DNA of 64,000 bases from Hyalangium versicolor (GTDB lineage Bacteria > Myxococcota > Myxococcia > Myxococcales > Myxococcaceae), in NCBI RefSeq assembly GCF_020103695.1, contig NZ_JAHXBF010000006.1, forward strand, positions 186,001-250,000, read 5' to 3'. The notes under the pieces are model-generated. The model was not told the origin of the DNA. It made no database searches and saw only the letters and a program-made list of their open reading frames with translations. The position numbers were made by a program, and so were the translations under genes. Of the stretch, positions 9,401 through 16,979 are shown piece by piece (the stretch's first letter is position 1; each line of letters opens with the position of its first letter).

Positions 9401-10873
9401 AGCCACCTCCTCCAGAAAGAACTGGAGCAGGCGCTGATTAGGCGAAGCCTCCTGTCTTGCATCCCACCAACTCCGCACATCGACGGCCGGATTCAACCGC
9501 CGCGCGATCACATGGAGGATGCGGAAGTACCATTCGTCCATCGTTGCTGGCACCGGCCCCGACGACAGCATGGCCATGTCCACCTCGGCCACCCGCACGC
9601 CCCGCTCCACCAGGCATGCCTGCGTGCGGATCACCAGGCTGGACTTCCCCATCTGCCGCGGGCATAGGACGTTGCAGTATTCTCCCCTCAGGAGATAGTC
9701 CAACAGCTCATCATCCGCGGGACGGGCGATGTAGACGTGTTGCGTGCTGTTGAGTGTCCCTCCGGCCTGCAGCTTAGGCTTTAGGGGGATGACCGCCTGG
9801 ACCCAAGCATCGGTGAAGAGCTTCTGGTAGAGGGGATTACGGACCACGAGCTGCCCCTGCCTGTCCCGCTTCACGAGCCCCGTCAGCTTGAGTTGATTGT
9901 GCAGGGGGGTATTGCGATCCACCTCTTTTTTCCCCCCCCAGATGCGGCGATAGAGCTCCAGGGCCGACCGCTTGTCTTCCATCCGCTGGTCGATGAACCG
10001 CAGCACCTGCTCGAAGTGGGGCTCTACGCGCAACGCCTCCAGGCTGGAAAACATCTCCGCCATGGCTTGTTCCACCTCACCGGGGGAAGTCCGCTGTTTG
10101 CGGGCCAGCTCGCTACACGCATAGAGCGTCAGGAAGGGATGCCCTCCCGTCCATCGCAGCACCTCCTTCACCAGCCGCTCCCCCGCCGATTCATCCTCTA
10201 CGACGGCCTGATACAGCTTTCGCAGGTCGTCCCGCTCAGGGTCGAAGTCGCCCAGCTCTACCAGCTTGCCAATGTTATATGGCGTGGTGCGGCGGTCCTT
10301 GATGAGCTCGTTGGCTGTGGCCACCCCCAACAGGCAGAAGGTGAGGCGCGTGAAGCCCCCTTCCTGCGCGCGCTCGTTGTACATGGAGCGCAACGCCACG
10401 AAGAAGCCGTCCGCATAGGGCAGCTTGAGCGTGGCGTCGATTTCATCCAAAAAGACAACCACGGGTGCATCCAGGCGAGCCACCTCCTCCAGAAAGAACT
10501 GGAGCAGGCGCTGATTGGGCGAAGCCTCCTGTCTTGCATCCCACCAACTCCGCACATCGACGGCCAGATTCAACTTCCGCGCTATCTCCTGGAGCATGCG
10601 GAGGTACCAGTTCTCCACCGTTGCTGGCACCGGCCCCGACGACAGCATGGCCATGTCCACCTCGGCCACCCGCACGCCCCGCTCCACTAGGCATGCCTGC
10701 GTGCGGATCATCAGGCTGGACTTCCCCATCTGCCGCGGGCATAGGACGTTGCAGTATTCTCCCCCCAGGAGATAGTCCAACAGCTCATCATCCGTGGGAC
10801 GGACGATGTAGACGTGTTTCGTGCTGTTGATCGTCCCTCCGGCCTGCAGCTTAGGCTTGCTCGCATCGCTCAC
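6437..10873 (-). CDS. Double AAA_35-like ATPase, membrane segment and WD40 propeller protein
   Basis: A 1478-residue protein with a GTG start that overlaps the preceding stop (GTGA). Two nearly identical ATPase modules of 359 residues span about 5-363 and 364-722. Each has a Walker A CPRQMGKSS, a Walker B VVVFLDEIDATL and a GGHPFLTLYACSELA segment, matching the AAA_35 (PF14516) type seen in cyanobacteria and myxobacteria. A single hydrophobic segment follows (AAGVAGILLSLAIGFCVLY, about 740-760), then a charged helical linker, then from about 870 twelve clear WD40 repeats of about 42 residues plus a degenerate thirteenth, probably enough for two propellers. The plan, NTP switch plus membrane anchor plus repeat sensor, resembles signal-transducing STAND-type NTPases. 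The role is inferred; a defence or stress-sensing role is possible. The neighbour upstream carries the same ATPase type. Confidence 0.85.
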   Translation of the reverse strand: MSDASKPKLQAGGTINSTKHVYIVRPTDDELLDYLLGGEYCNVLCPRQMGKSSLMIRTQACLVERGVRVAEVDMAMLSSGPVPATVENWYLRMLQEIARKLNLAVDVRSWWDARQEASPNQRLLQFFLEEVARLDAPVVVFLDEIDATLKLPYADGFFVALRSMYNERAQEGGFTRLTFCLLGVATANELIKDRRTTPYNIGKLVELGDFDPERDDLRKLYQAVVEDESAGERLVKEVLRWTGGHPFLTLYACSELARKQRTSPGEVEQAMAEMFSSLEALRVEPHFEQVLRFIDQRMEDKRSALELYRRIWGGKKEVDRNTPLHNQLKLTGLVKRDRQGQLVVRNPLYQKLFTDAWVQAVIPLKPKLQAGGTLNSTQHVYIARPADDELLDYLLRGEYCNVLCPRQMGKSSLVIRTQACLVERGVRVAEVDMAMLSSGPVPATMDEWYFRILHVIARRLNPAVDVRSWWDARQEASPNQRLLQFFLEEVARLDAPVVVFLDEIDATLKLPYADGFFVALRSMYNERAQEGGFTRLTFCLLGVATANELIKDRRTTPYSIGKLVELGDFDPERDDLRKLYQAVVEDESAGERLVKEVLRWTGGHPFLTLYACSELARKQRTSPGEVEQAMAEMFSSLEALRGDPHFAQVQRFIDQRMGDKRSVLELYRRIWGGKKEVDRNTPLHNQLKLTGLVKRDRQGQLVVRNPLYQKLFTDAWVQAVIPPEPQTRWGTGRVATAAGVAGILLSLAIGFCVLYPDSLLQRLEQASEDYVPAWNTYQLLRDLPFREEQADEAWARFLERKALGAERREARDAALLWRLKALRANPTDARRKSVMALIGEDYRRLLATARRAGEEPAREGMPHLEALAVSADGQRVVTAGDGDSARIWDARTGLPVGEPLRHELSVRAVAISTDGLRVVTGSDDDTAQVWDARTGQKLGGPLRHGDDVVAVAFSADGQRVVTGSLDGTAQVWRTETGQPVGPPLSHQRFVMAVALSPDGQQVVTASEGTTAQIWDAQTGQKVGPPLPHKRSVRAVAFSPEGQRVVTGSGDTTAQVWDVRTGQKVGPPLRHEAAVRAVAFSPEGQRVVTASDDTTAQVWSAETGQSLGPLLRHQRAVRAVAFSLDGQRVVTGSDDDTARVWDTQTGQVGQREENFVRAAAISPDGQRVVVARSRDTTAQVWNAETGQPVGPPLRHQEVVRAVAFGPGGQRVVTGSEDNTAQVWDAQSGQPVGPLLHHGDDVVAVALSPDGQRVVTGSNDDTAQVWDAQTGQSIGPRLRHRGNVVTVAFSPDGQRVVTGSDDDTAQVWDAQTGQPVGAPLRHEQSVVTVSFSADGQRVATGSLDRTARVWRVETGKAAGPPLRYESFVWAVAFSPNDEQTIAATWKWLHLSRGDRPLWSELLPGRLPIGQTIRFLDATGNTLQVAVSTPESIIHLVKLQDGGMANGLSVEGDPAQLIAEWERLLWLRIDESGQTVSLHEQ
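6730..8296. repeat. WD40-coding repeats, period about 126 bp
   Basis: At least twelve units of about 42 codons, each reading roughly VRAVAFSPDGQRVVTGS-D-TAQVWDAQTGQ-VGPPLRH. Several units are highly similar at DNA level, for example the recurring tcccgtcaccacccgctggc core. They form the C-terminal propeller region of the ATPase protein and are not a CRISPR array. Confidence 0.85.
8711..10864. repeat. In-frame 1077-bp tandem duplication of the ATPase module
   Basis: The sequence starting gatgaccgcctggacccaag occurs at 8711 and again at 9788, 1077 bases (359 codons) apart. Two adjacent units (8711-9787 and 9788-10864) are nearly identical throughout, with few differences, such as cgctgcttgc versus cgctgtttgc and a variable stretch near 9490-9550 versus 10567-10627. 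The very high identity implies a recent event or ongoing homogenisation. Confidence 0.9.
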
Positions 10874-12951
10874 CGGGCCCCTCCAAATGCCCGGACATAG
10901 AGCTCACAAGATGCGCGGATGCGCCCCTCCTCACGCTGGCACAGCCCGGCGCCCGACAAGCGCTGGAAGGCGTCCTCGTCGGGAACTGTCCCGTACTCGA
11001 TGATCTGCTTCATCGCCTCGAGCAGCCGTATCGTGCCTCCTTGCGTGAGCTGCTTCCGTAGCCCTCTGAGGTGGTCACGGAACGGCCCGCCATCCTCGTG
11101 AGCCTTCTGCTTCAGCTCGTCGAACTTCACCCGCCCACGCCCCGTCATCAGGTAATAGGCCACATGCATCAAGTGGGGATTGCCACCCAATAACCTGTGG
11201 AGTTCCTCCACCTGCTCCGGCTTCAAGAAGTCGCCATAGCGGCGATTGAATTCCAGGCACTCCCGCGTCCCGAAGGGTTGGAGCTTGATGGCAGAGACGA
11301 CGGAGAAGGGCGAACGGTGGGCGTCGGAAATGAGGAGGTAGGGCTCGGTGGAGATGACGAGCGCAATGCCCAGGCGAGCCCAGCGGGCGAGAGCGTCCGC
11401 TGAACGCTTGTTATGCCAGTACCTGAACAAGTAGAAGAGGTCTTCCTGGTAGGGCCTCCCCAGTACCCGGTCCACCTGATCGAAGGCCAGCACCAGGGGC
11501 TCCTGCACGGCCTGGAGCACACGATCCTCGATGAAGTGGCACATCTCCTGGTGACTGCCGATCTCGGGCTTGAGTTCTGGAGGCAACTCCAGGGCCCTGA
11601 GTATCTCCGCTGCCAGGAAGTTCAGGAGCGAGGGGTAGTCCCTCAGCACCCTCTCTTCAAACATCAAGAAGTCCAGCTGGACAGTCCGCTTGCCGCTCTG
11701 GCGGCACTCCTCGAGGTAGCGCCCGAGCAGACTGCTCTTGCCCATCTGCAAGGGTGCCTTGATGACCAGCGTCTCTGCCTGCTGTTGGGCAATGCCCAGT
11801 GCTTCGTCATCGGACCGGCGAGGGATGTATGCGGGGTCGTCGGTCCGGAGTGGCCCGCCCGGTTGTCTTTGGGGGCGCGGCTCCACCCTGTCGGCAGCGG
11901 ACGCGCCTCCTTGCGCCTGTGCTGGAGTCGCTCCTTCCAGGTCGTGAGTTGCGTAGTACTTCATCGGCTCTCGGAGATGAGCCGAGTCAGGGAGGAACTC
12001 ATGGTGCTTCGTCCATATGAAAGGCCAGATCCGGAGCTGGAGCTTCCCGTGCGGGCCCGCATAGACGGCTCCAAAGTTGAAGCCGAAGGGGACAGGTTTC
12101 TCCTTGGGAGCAGGCACCTCGTGGAGCGCGCCAGAGGCAACATGGACGAACCTTCTCCCTCCGCTTCGCTGAGTCGACACGGATTCCAGCTCGTGAAGGT
12201 GACCACTGAGGAAGATGTCGGCTCGGCTCTCCAGCCAGAGCGCCACCTCAGCCCCATCTCCGAGCCAGCCCAAGGGGTGGTGTGCCAGAGCGATGAGAAG
12301 TTCGTCAGGGGTCGAGTCCTTGAACGCCCGGACAAGCTGGCGCCGGCCCATCCAGAGCTTGCCCTTGTCCTGATCGTCATTGGCCAGGATCGCCGTGTTC
12401 AATCCCATCAGACGCACTGGAAGCCCAGATCGGGCTGTCAAGGCATGGACCCAGCACAGGGCGTCTTGGGGCGCTCCGCTTCCAGCATGTGGATTGAGCT
12501 GCGCGGCCATCTCTCGGTAGGGCTTCATCCTGCCTGCCAGTAGCTCGCGCACGGGAGCGTCGTCGAGCACATCGTCGAGCCGCCGGGTCCCACTGCGTAT
12601 CTCCTCGAGCTTCTCCACTTCCCCTGGCTCCTTGAGCCGAGGGGCATCATGATTACCTGGCACCAGGTAGATGTTGTGTGATTTGAGGTGCAATTGATCG
12701 GTCAGCCGCAGCAGCCACGATGACGCTTGCGAGTATTCCTGGCGTCCCAAGGCATCGCCGCTGAAGCCGATGTCCCCTGTAACGAGCACCGCCTCTGGCG
12801 ACGGCGCCCCCCAGTCCTTTGCCTTGAGATAGTCTCGCTCGAATTGATTCAGCACCAGCTCCCGGTGAGCACGCTCGGCAGCGCTGCCATGGCCGAAGTG
12901 GATGTCCGAGAGATGGAGCCACGAGAACAGCGGCTCGTTGGAGCTTTCCAT
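10870..12951 (-). CDS. Calcineurin-like metallophosphoesterase fused to an AAA_35-like ATPase
   Basis: 693 residues from ATG 12951. The N-terminal 300 or so carry all metallophosphoesterase blocks: LSDIHFGHG, VTGDIGFSGD, VPGNHDAP, ALAHHPLGW and FLSGHLHE, so the two-metal site looks complete. After a linker, about 365-690 form an ATPase module with Walker A APLQMGKSSLL and Walker B VLAFDQVDRVL, and a GGNPHLMHVAYYLM segment equivalent to the GGHP segment of the downstream protein. Its TGA stop overlaps the GTG start of the double-ATPase/WD40 gene by four bases, so the two are very likely co-translated and functionally linked. The substrate (nucleic acid, nucleotide or phosphoprotein) cannot be told from sequence. 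One reading is an effector phosphoesterase gated by an NTPase whose partner senses a signal through WD40 repeats. Confidence 0.85.
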   Translation of the reverse strand: MESSNEPLFSWLHLSDIHFGHGSAAERAHRELVLNQFERDYLKAKDWGAPSPEAVLVTGDIGFSGDALGRQEYSQASSWLLRLTDQLHLKSHNIYLVPGNHDAPRLKEPGEVEKLEEIRSGTRRLDDVLDDAPVRELLAGRMKPYREMAAQLNPHAGSGAPQDALCWVHALTARSGLPVRLMGLNTAILANDDQDKGKLWMGRRQLVRAFKDSTPDELLIALAHHPLGWLGDGAEVALWLESRADIFLSGHLHELESVSTQRSGGRRFVHVASGALHEVPAPKEKPVPFGFNFGAVYAGPHGKLQLRIWPFIWTKHHEFLPDSAHLREPMKYYATHDLEGATPAQAQGGASAADRVEPRPQRQPGGPLRTDDPAYIPRRSDDEALGIAQQQAETLVIKAPLQMGKSSLLGRYLEECRQSGKRTVQLDFLMFEERVLRDYPSLLNFLAAEILRALELPPELKPEIGSHQEMCHFIEDRVLQAVQEPLVLAFDQVDRVLGRPYQEDLFYLFRYWHNKRSADALARWARLGIALVISTEPYLLISDAHRSPFSVVSAIKLQPFGTRECLEFNRRYGDFLKPEQVEELHRLLGGNPHLMHVAYYLMTGRGRVKFDELKQKAHEDGGPFRDHLRGLRKQLTQGGTIRLLEAMKQIIEYGTVPDEDAFQRLSGAGLCQREEGRIRASCELYVRAFGGAR

Positions 12952-13128
12952 GCGATTCCCTGGGTAGGCCTATCCGACAGAACCACAATCCCATGCCAGC
13001 TTCCTGCGAACGTCAAGGTCACACCGGCTACTTCTTTCTCAGCTCACGCTGCGGAATTCTTGCCAGCGTTCGTCTTTGGCATCTCGGTGCGTGAGAGGAA
13101 TCGGACGCGAAATGGGAAGCCCGCTTCC

Positions 13129-14052
13129 TCAAGGGAAGGTGATCCCCGAGATGATGAGGTTCCGAGTCCCATCCTCGCCCCACACCTTGAGGGTGAAGCT
13201 CCCCTGCGTTTCCTCTTCCGTTGCTTCTGCCTCGATTACCACGCGCTGTTCCTTCGACCCGAAAGTGAGGGGTGTGCTCTGCCAGGGATGCTGCACGCGC
13301 AGCGCACGGTGATCTCGGCCCACCAGTTCCGCGCTCACCGCTCGCCAGGGCTGGATGCCATCGGGAACCTCCAACCACAGAACGATGGCGACCGTGCGGG
13401 TGGAGCGATAGCTGATGGCCCGAAACACCTGGGCGAAGTTTCCGGGGCGCTTCCCGATGCTCGTGAAGATGTTCTTGTGAAGGAGCCCCCTGTCGTCCAG
13501 GAGCCCGGTGGCCAGCAGGCCAGTGAGGCCCCCGGGGCTCTCCTTCTCGGCGCGCAGCCGCTCCTGGACCTCTCGGCACTGGTGGAGCTGGGTCTCCTTC
13601 TCCTGTATCTCGTGCTGGTAGGACGCCAGCGTGCGCTTCTCGCGGTACACCTCCACGAGGGGCTCCACCTTCCCAGCGTATACTCCTAGCCGGAAGGCGA
13701 TGCTCGCTGGGGCTGCACCGTCCTTGAAGCGCACTATCAACCGGAAGCGCTCTCCCGGCATCACGCCCTCTGAAGGCTCCAACCGGAGCATGGTGCTCCC
13801 CGCATCCACCAGCGTGAAGCGCTCCCGCCCGTCCAGGGTGATGCCGCCGGGGAGGAGCTCCGCACCGTGGAAGATGATCGTGGTGGATACCCCTGGGCCG
13901 ATGCATAGCTCAGGCGCCTCTCCAGCGGGTTCCGCCTTCAGCTCGATGCGACGTGTTCCTGTCTCGCAGGGCAAGGCCAGGGGCTGCGCACTGGCGGTAG
14001 TGCCTACAAGCAGCGGCAGCGCTAGGAGAGCGGCGGGGAACGAGGCGAGCAC
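13129..14052 (-). CDS. DUF2381 family secreted protein (myxobacterial paralogous family)
   Basis: 307 residues from a GTG at 14052 with a strong ribosome binding site (AGGAGGT, about nine bases upstream). The N-terminus is a signal peptide (FPAALLALPLLVGTTASAQP) with a likely cleavage after ASA. The body is beta-rich, with a Glu/Gln-rich helical stretch in the middle (REKRTLASYQHEIQEKETQ), a layout I associate with the DUF2381/TIGR02268 family found in many copies in myxobacteria, typically beside a Ser/Thr kinase. Here a kinase gene lies directly upstream on the same strand with an 84-base gap, which supports that pairing. The biochemical role of the family is not known to me. Confidence 0.8.
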   Translation of the reverse strand: MLASFPAALLALPLLVGTTASAQPLALPCETGTRRIELKAEPAGEAPELCIGPGVSTTIIFHGAELLPGGITLDGRERFTLVDAGSTMLRLEPSEGVMPGERFRLIVRFKDGAAPASIAFRLGVYAGKVEPLVEVYREKRTLASYQHEIQEKETQLHQCREVQERLRAEKESPGGLTGLLATGLLDDRGLLHKNIFTSIGKRPGNFAQVFRAISYRSTRTVAIVLWLEVPDGIQPWRAVSAELVGRDHRALRVQHPWQSTPLTFGSKEQRVVIEAEATEEETQGSFTLKVWGEDGTRNLIISGITFP

Positions 14053-14136
14053 GGAACAGAACCTCCTGAGTAGGGACTGGACGTAGTGTCCTGGGAGGTC
14101 GCCTCTATCATGCCTTTCCTTGTGCTTGGAGTCACC

Positions 14137-15993
14137 TCACTTGAAGCGATCCACCACTCTCACCGACGCAGAGTTCACGACCCTCGCCTCGTCGTCCGTC
14201 GAGACCTCTATTGGCATTCCGCGCTCGTCATCGCCGCCCAGCAACTCCAGGCAGACAGGCCACGTACGAGGGCCCTTGTACTCTTGCGCTAGGGTGAAGC
14301 GCCCGTACACGCGCTCCGCGCCGATGAGGAGCCGCCCTTTGAGGGTGGAGCCCGCAGGAATCCCCTCGAAGGGCCCGTTCACGAGCCTCAAGGTCGCTTC
14401 CCCCTCCTTGACGAACACCCGGTCGAGACCTTGAGCTGGGTTGAGTAGCGCAAAGTGCACGTCGCCAACGTGGATGTTCAACCCGGCCATGGCCTCGAGG
14501 GCGCCACGAGGGCACTCCTCAGGAGCGTTGGGACGCAGCTGAGGCGCCGCGGCGGGGGTGCAGCCCAGGGTGGCGCAGACGGCGCCCGTGGCCACCTTCT
14601 TGCCCACGGGGCCCAGGCCCGGGGAGCGGGGTTTCTGCCGGGAGGGCATGGCGGGAGTGTCGCGTGTCTTCATGGCGGAGGCATCCTCGGGAGGCACCGC
14701 GAGAGGGGCGGCGGCCGCAGAGGTGGGCTCCGGCTCGGACGGAGCTGCGGCCCGCGAAGCTTCCGGCTCCTGTCCAGCAGGCGCTACTTCCTGACCAGTA
14801 CCCGGCTTCACCTGGTGGGCATCAACAGGCTGAGCCTCGGGCTCGCGTGGAACGCGCTCCCTCCGGGAAAGAAGGAAGAGGCACAGGCAGACGACCACCC
14901 CCAGCGCACCGGCCCAGAGCGCCGCCCGCCCCAGGGCATGGAACGCCACGGGCCGCAGAGGCACGGCGGCCCCCGCACCGGAGCTGGAGGGCGCCAGGGC
15001 CAGCGGCGCGGCGGGCTCTCCTACGCCGGGGTTGGGCTCGGGCGGAGGAGGAGGCGCGCGAGGCAGGTTCCTGCCCATCATGAAACGGCCCACCTCCTGG
15101 AGCCGCACCGCCCAGCGCGCATCCGCCGCGGCCAGCTGCTCCGTCAGCTCCTGGCACAGCACTACCGCCCCCGCGACTCGCTCCTCGGGGCGCTTGGCCA
15201 GCAGGCGCAGACACAGCTGGCTCAACTCCACGGGCACGCGCGGGTTGCGCACGTGCGGAGGCACCGGCGGAGTGTGGAGGATGGCGGCCACCCCGTCCTC
15301 CTCCCGGTCGAGGTAGAAGGGGCGCTGGCCTGTCAGCAACCCGTAGAGCACCACGCCCAGCGCGTACACGTCATCCAAGGGGCCGGGCCGGTAGTGCGCT
15401 CGCGGATCCGCCTCGTGCTCCTCGGCGAAGCGCCATGCCTCCGGGGCCCGGTAGTCCGGCGTGCCCGGCGGCAGCACCGCCACCGTGACGGTAGGCGCCC
15501 GTGCGAAGTAGCCCGCGCCGAAGTCAATGAGCACCGCCTCCCCGTCCGCCTCGCGCACCAGGATGTTGGCCTCCTTCACATCCCGGTGGACGACCCCTTC
15601 CGCATGCGCCACCGCCAACGCCCGGGCCACGCCCAGCACCTTGCCCGCGACTTCCCGTGCGTCCGGATTCCACTCGTGCGCCCAGTGGTCCAGCGCCTGT
15701 CCCGGGATGAACTCCAGCTTGAGCACCAGGAACTCGGAGGACTCCTCGGGCCAGAGGCAACTCCCCCAGAGTCGTACGATGTTCGAGTGCCTCAAGCGTA
15801 GGAGAATCTCCTGCTCGCGCTGGGCCCAACCTCCGGCGCGTGCCAGGGCCATGAACTTGAGCGCGTACAGCATGCCAGCGGGATCACGGGCGCGGTACAC
15901 GGCACCAAAGCCCCCCATATCCACCAGTCCCTCCACGGTGCAGCCCAACAGCTCCAGCCCCGGAGCCACCTTCGGTAGAGGGGGCAGCCTCAT
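14137..15993 (-). CDS. Ser/Thr protein kinase with C-terminal DUF2381-associated region
   Basis: 618 residues. The Hanks-type kinase domain occupies about 10-285: glycine loop MGGFGAVYRA, ATP-binding Lys in LYALKFM, catalytic loop VVHRDVKEAN, metal motif LIDFGAG and the APE-like YRAPEAW. These key residues are all present, so it should be active. A Pro/Ala/Glu-rich linker and one hydrophobic segment (about 355-375, LWAGALGVVVCLCLFLL) follow, and the last 120 residues form a beta-rich region (NIHVGDVHFALLNPAQG) predicted outside the membrane. The layout matches myxobacterial kinases encoded beside DUF2381 proteins, and such a gene lies directly downstream. The kinase probably transmits an envelope signal that the exported partner helps sense; that is inference. 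Confidence 0.9.
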   Translation of the reverse strand: MRLPPLPKVAPGLELLGCTVEGLVDMGGFGAVYRARDPAGMLYALKFMALARAGGWAQREQEILLRLRHSNIVRLWGSCLWPEESSEFLVLKLEFIPGQALDHWAHEWNPDAREVAGKVLGVARALAVAHAEGVVHRDVKEANILVREADGEAVLIDFGAGYFARAPTVTVAVLPPGTPDYRAPEAWRFAEEHEADPRAHYRPGPLDDVYALGVVLYGLLTGQRPFYLDREEDGVAAILHTPPVPPHVRNPRVPVELSQLCLRLLAKRPEERVAGAVVLCQELTEQLAAADARWAVRLQEVGRFMMGRNLPRAPPPPPEPNPGVGEPAAPLALAPSSSGAGAAVPLRPVAFHALGRAALWAGALGVVVCLCLFLLSRRERVPREPEAQPVDAHQVKPGTGQEVAPAGQEPEASRAAAPSEPEPTSAAAAPLAVPPEDASAMKTRDTPAMPSRQKPRSPGLGPVGKKVATGAVCATLGCTPAAAPQLRPNAPEECPRGALEAMAGLNIHVGDVHFALLNPAQGLDRVFVKEGEATLRLVNGPFEGIPAGSTLKGRLLIGAERVYGRFTLAQEYKGPRTWPVCLELLGGDDERGMPIEVSTDDEARVVNSASVRVVDRFK

Positions 15994-16137
15994 GGCGAGC
16001 CCTTCAGGCGAGAGCGCCGCCGGGGCATGTGGGCGCTGGGAGAGTGGGCCGCTGGCATGGACACGCCTTCAGGTTGTTGACATACTACCCATCAGGTCAG
16101 CCACCAGCAACCCTCCCCAACAGGACTGCTCACTTCC

Positions 16138-16830
16138 ATGACTGACATGCTTGCTCCGGGCACTTGCGTCCATGGTTGGAAGGTCATTCGGCACCTCCGA
16201 GAGGGCCGCCACGGTGCGTTCTACGCGGTAGAGCGTGACGGGCAGCCCTTCGTCTTGAAGTGGCTGGGCTCCTCCCAGAAGAGTGGTTTCTTCGAGCCAC
16301 CCGAGGTGCTCGCCGAGCGTGAGGTCACCTGCCTGAAGTTGCTGCGAGGCCCGCACGTCGCCGCTCTGGAAGCACAGGGGCGCTGGCCGGAGGAAGAGGG
16401 CGGTTCCTTCCTGGTCCTTCAAGCCGTGGAAGGGATGACGCTGACCCAGTGGTACCACCAGTACGGGCCCACGGCCCGGGACATGCTTCACGTGTTCCTG
16501 GGCATCACCTCGGCACTCTGCGAGATGCACCGCAAGGGCGTGCGCTATCCCAGCATCTCCAGCGGAGACATCACGGTCCGCAAGGGGCGCCTCGAGTCCG
16601 TCCTCACCGACATCGGCGGAGCCTTCCCGGGCTGGGGAGCGCTCACCAGCGACGAGATCGGCGAGGATCTCCATGCCGTGGGGGTGATGCTCTACCAGGC
16701 GCTCACGCGCAAGAACCCGGGGCCCTACGCACCGCCGCCCCACGTCGTCAATCCGCGAGTGCCTCGGGAGCTGAGTGAGGTCGCCATGAGGCTGTTGGCC
16801 CCGGGGCCCACTCCGATTTCGTGGATGTGA
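16138..16830 (+). pseudogene. Truncated Ser/Thr pseudokinase
   Basis: 230 residues clearly derived from a Ser/Thr kinase: glycine loop region REGRHGAFYA, Lys in FVLKWLG and hinge FLVLQAVEGMTL. The catalytic elements are gone: the HRD loop is replaced by YPSISSGDIT and DFG by TDIGG. The C-lobe stops abruptly after RELSEVAMRLLA, where a kinase would continue with another 20-30 residues, and ends in unrelated PGPTPISWM. It is divergent from the intact kinase gene, with 144 bases between them, and may be a decaying duplicate. A functional scaffold pseudokinase is possible but the lost C-lobe end argues against it. Confidence 0.6.
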
Positions 16831-16933
16831 GCCACGCTGAAAGTGGTTCGTGCCACAAGTATGTCGTCCATGCATCGGGGGAGGACTGGCAGGCGGCTTG
16901 AAATGAGGAGCCTGGGTGCCGCAGTCTGTCGCC

Positions 16934-16952
16934 CCGTGGGCTTTGCCCACGG
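16934..16952 (+). terminator. Stem-loop between pseudokinase and alpha-2-macroglobulin operon
   Basis: CCGTGGGC-TTT-GCCCACGG, a perfect eight-base stem with a three-base loop, 27 bases before the start codon of the next gene. No U-run follows, so it may be a weak terminator of the upstream gene or a leader structure of the operon. Confidence 0.4.
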
Positions 16953-16979
16953 TCTCCTACCCTGACAGGACGAGCCCCG

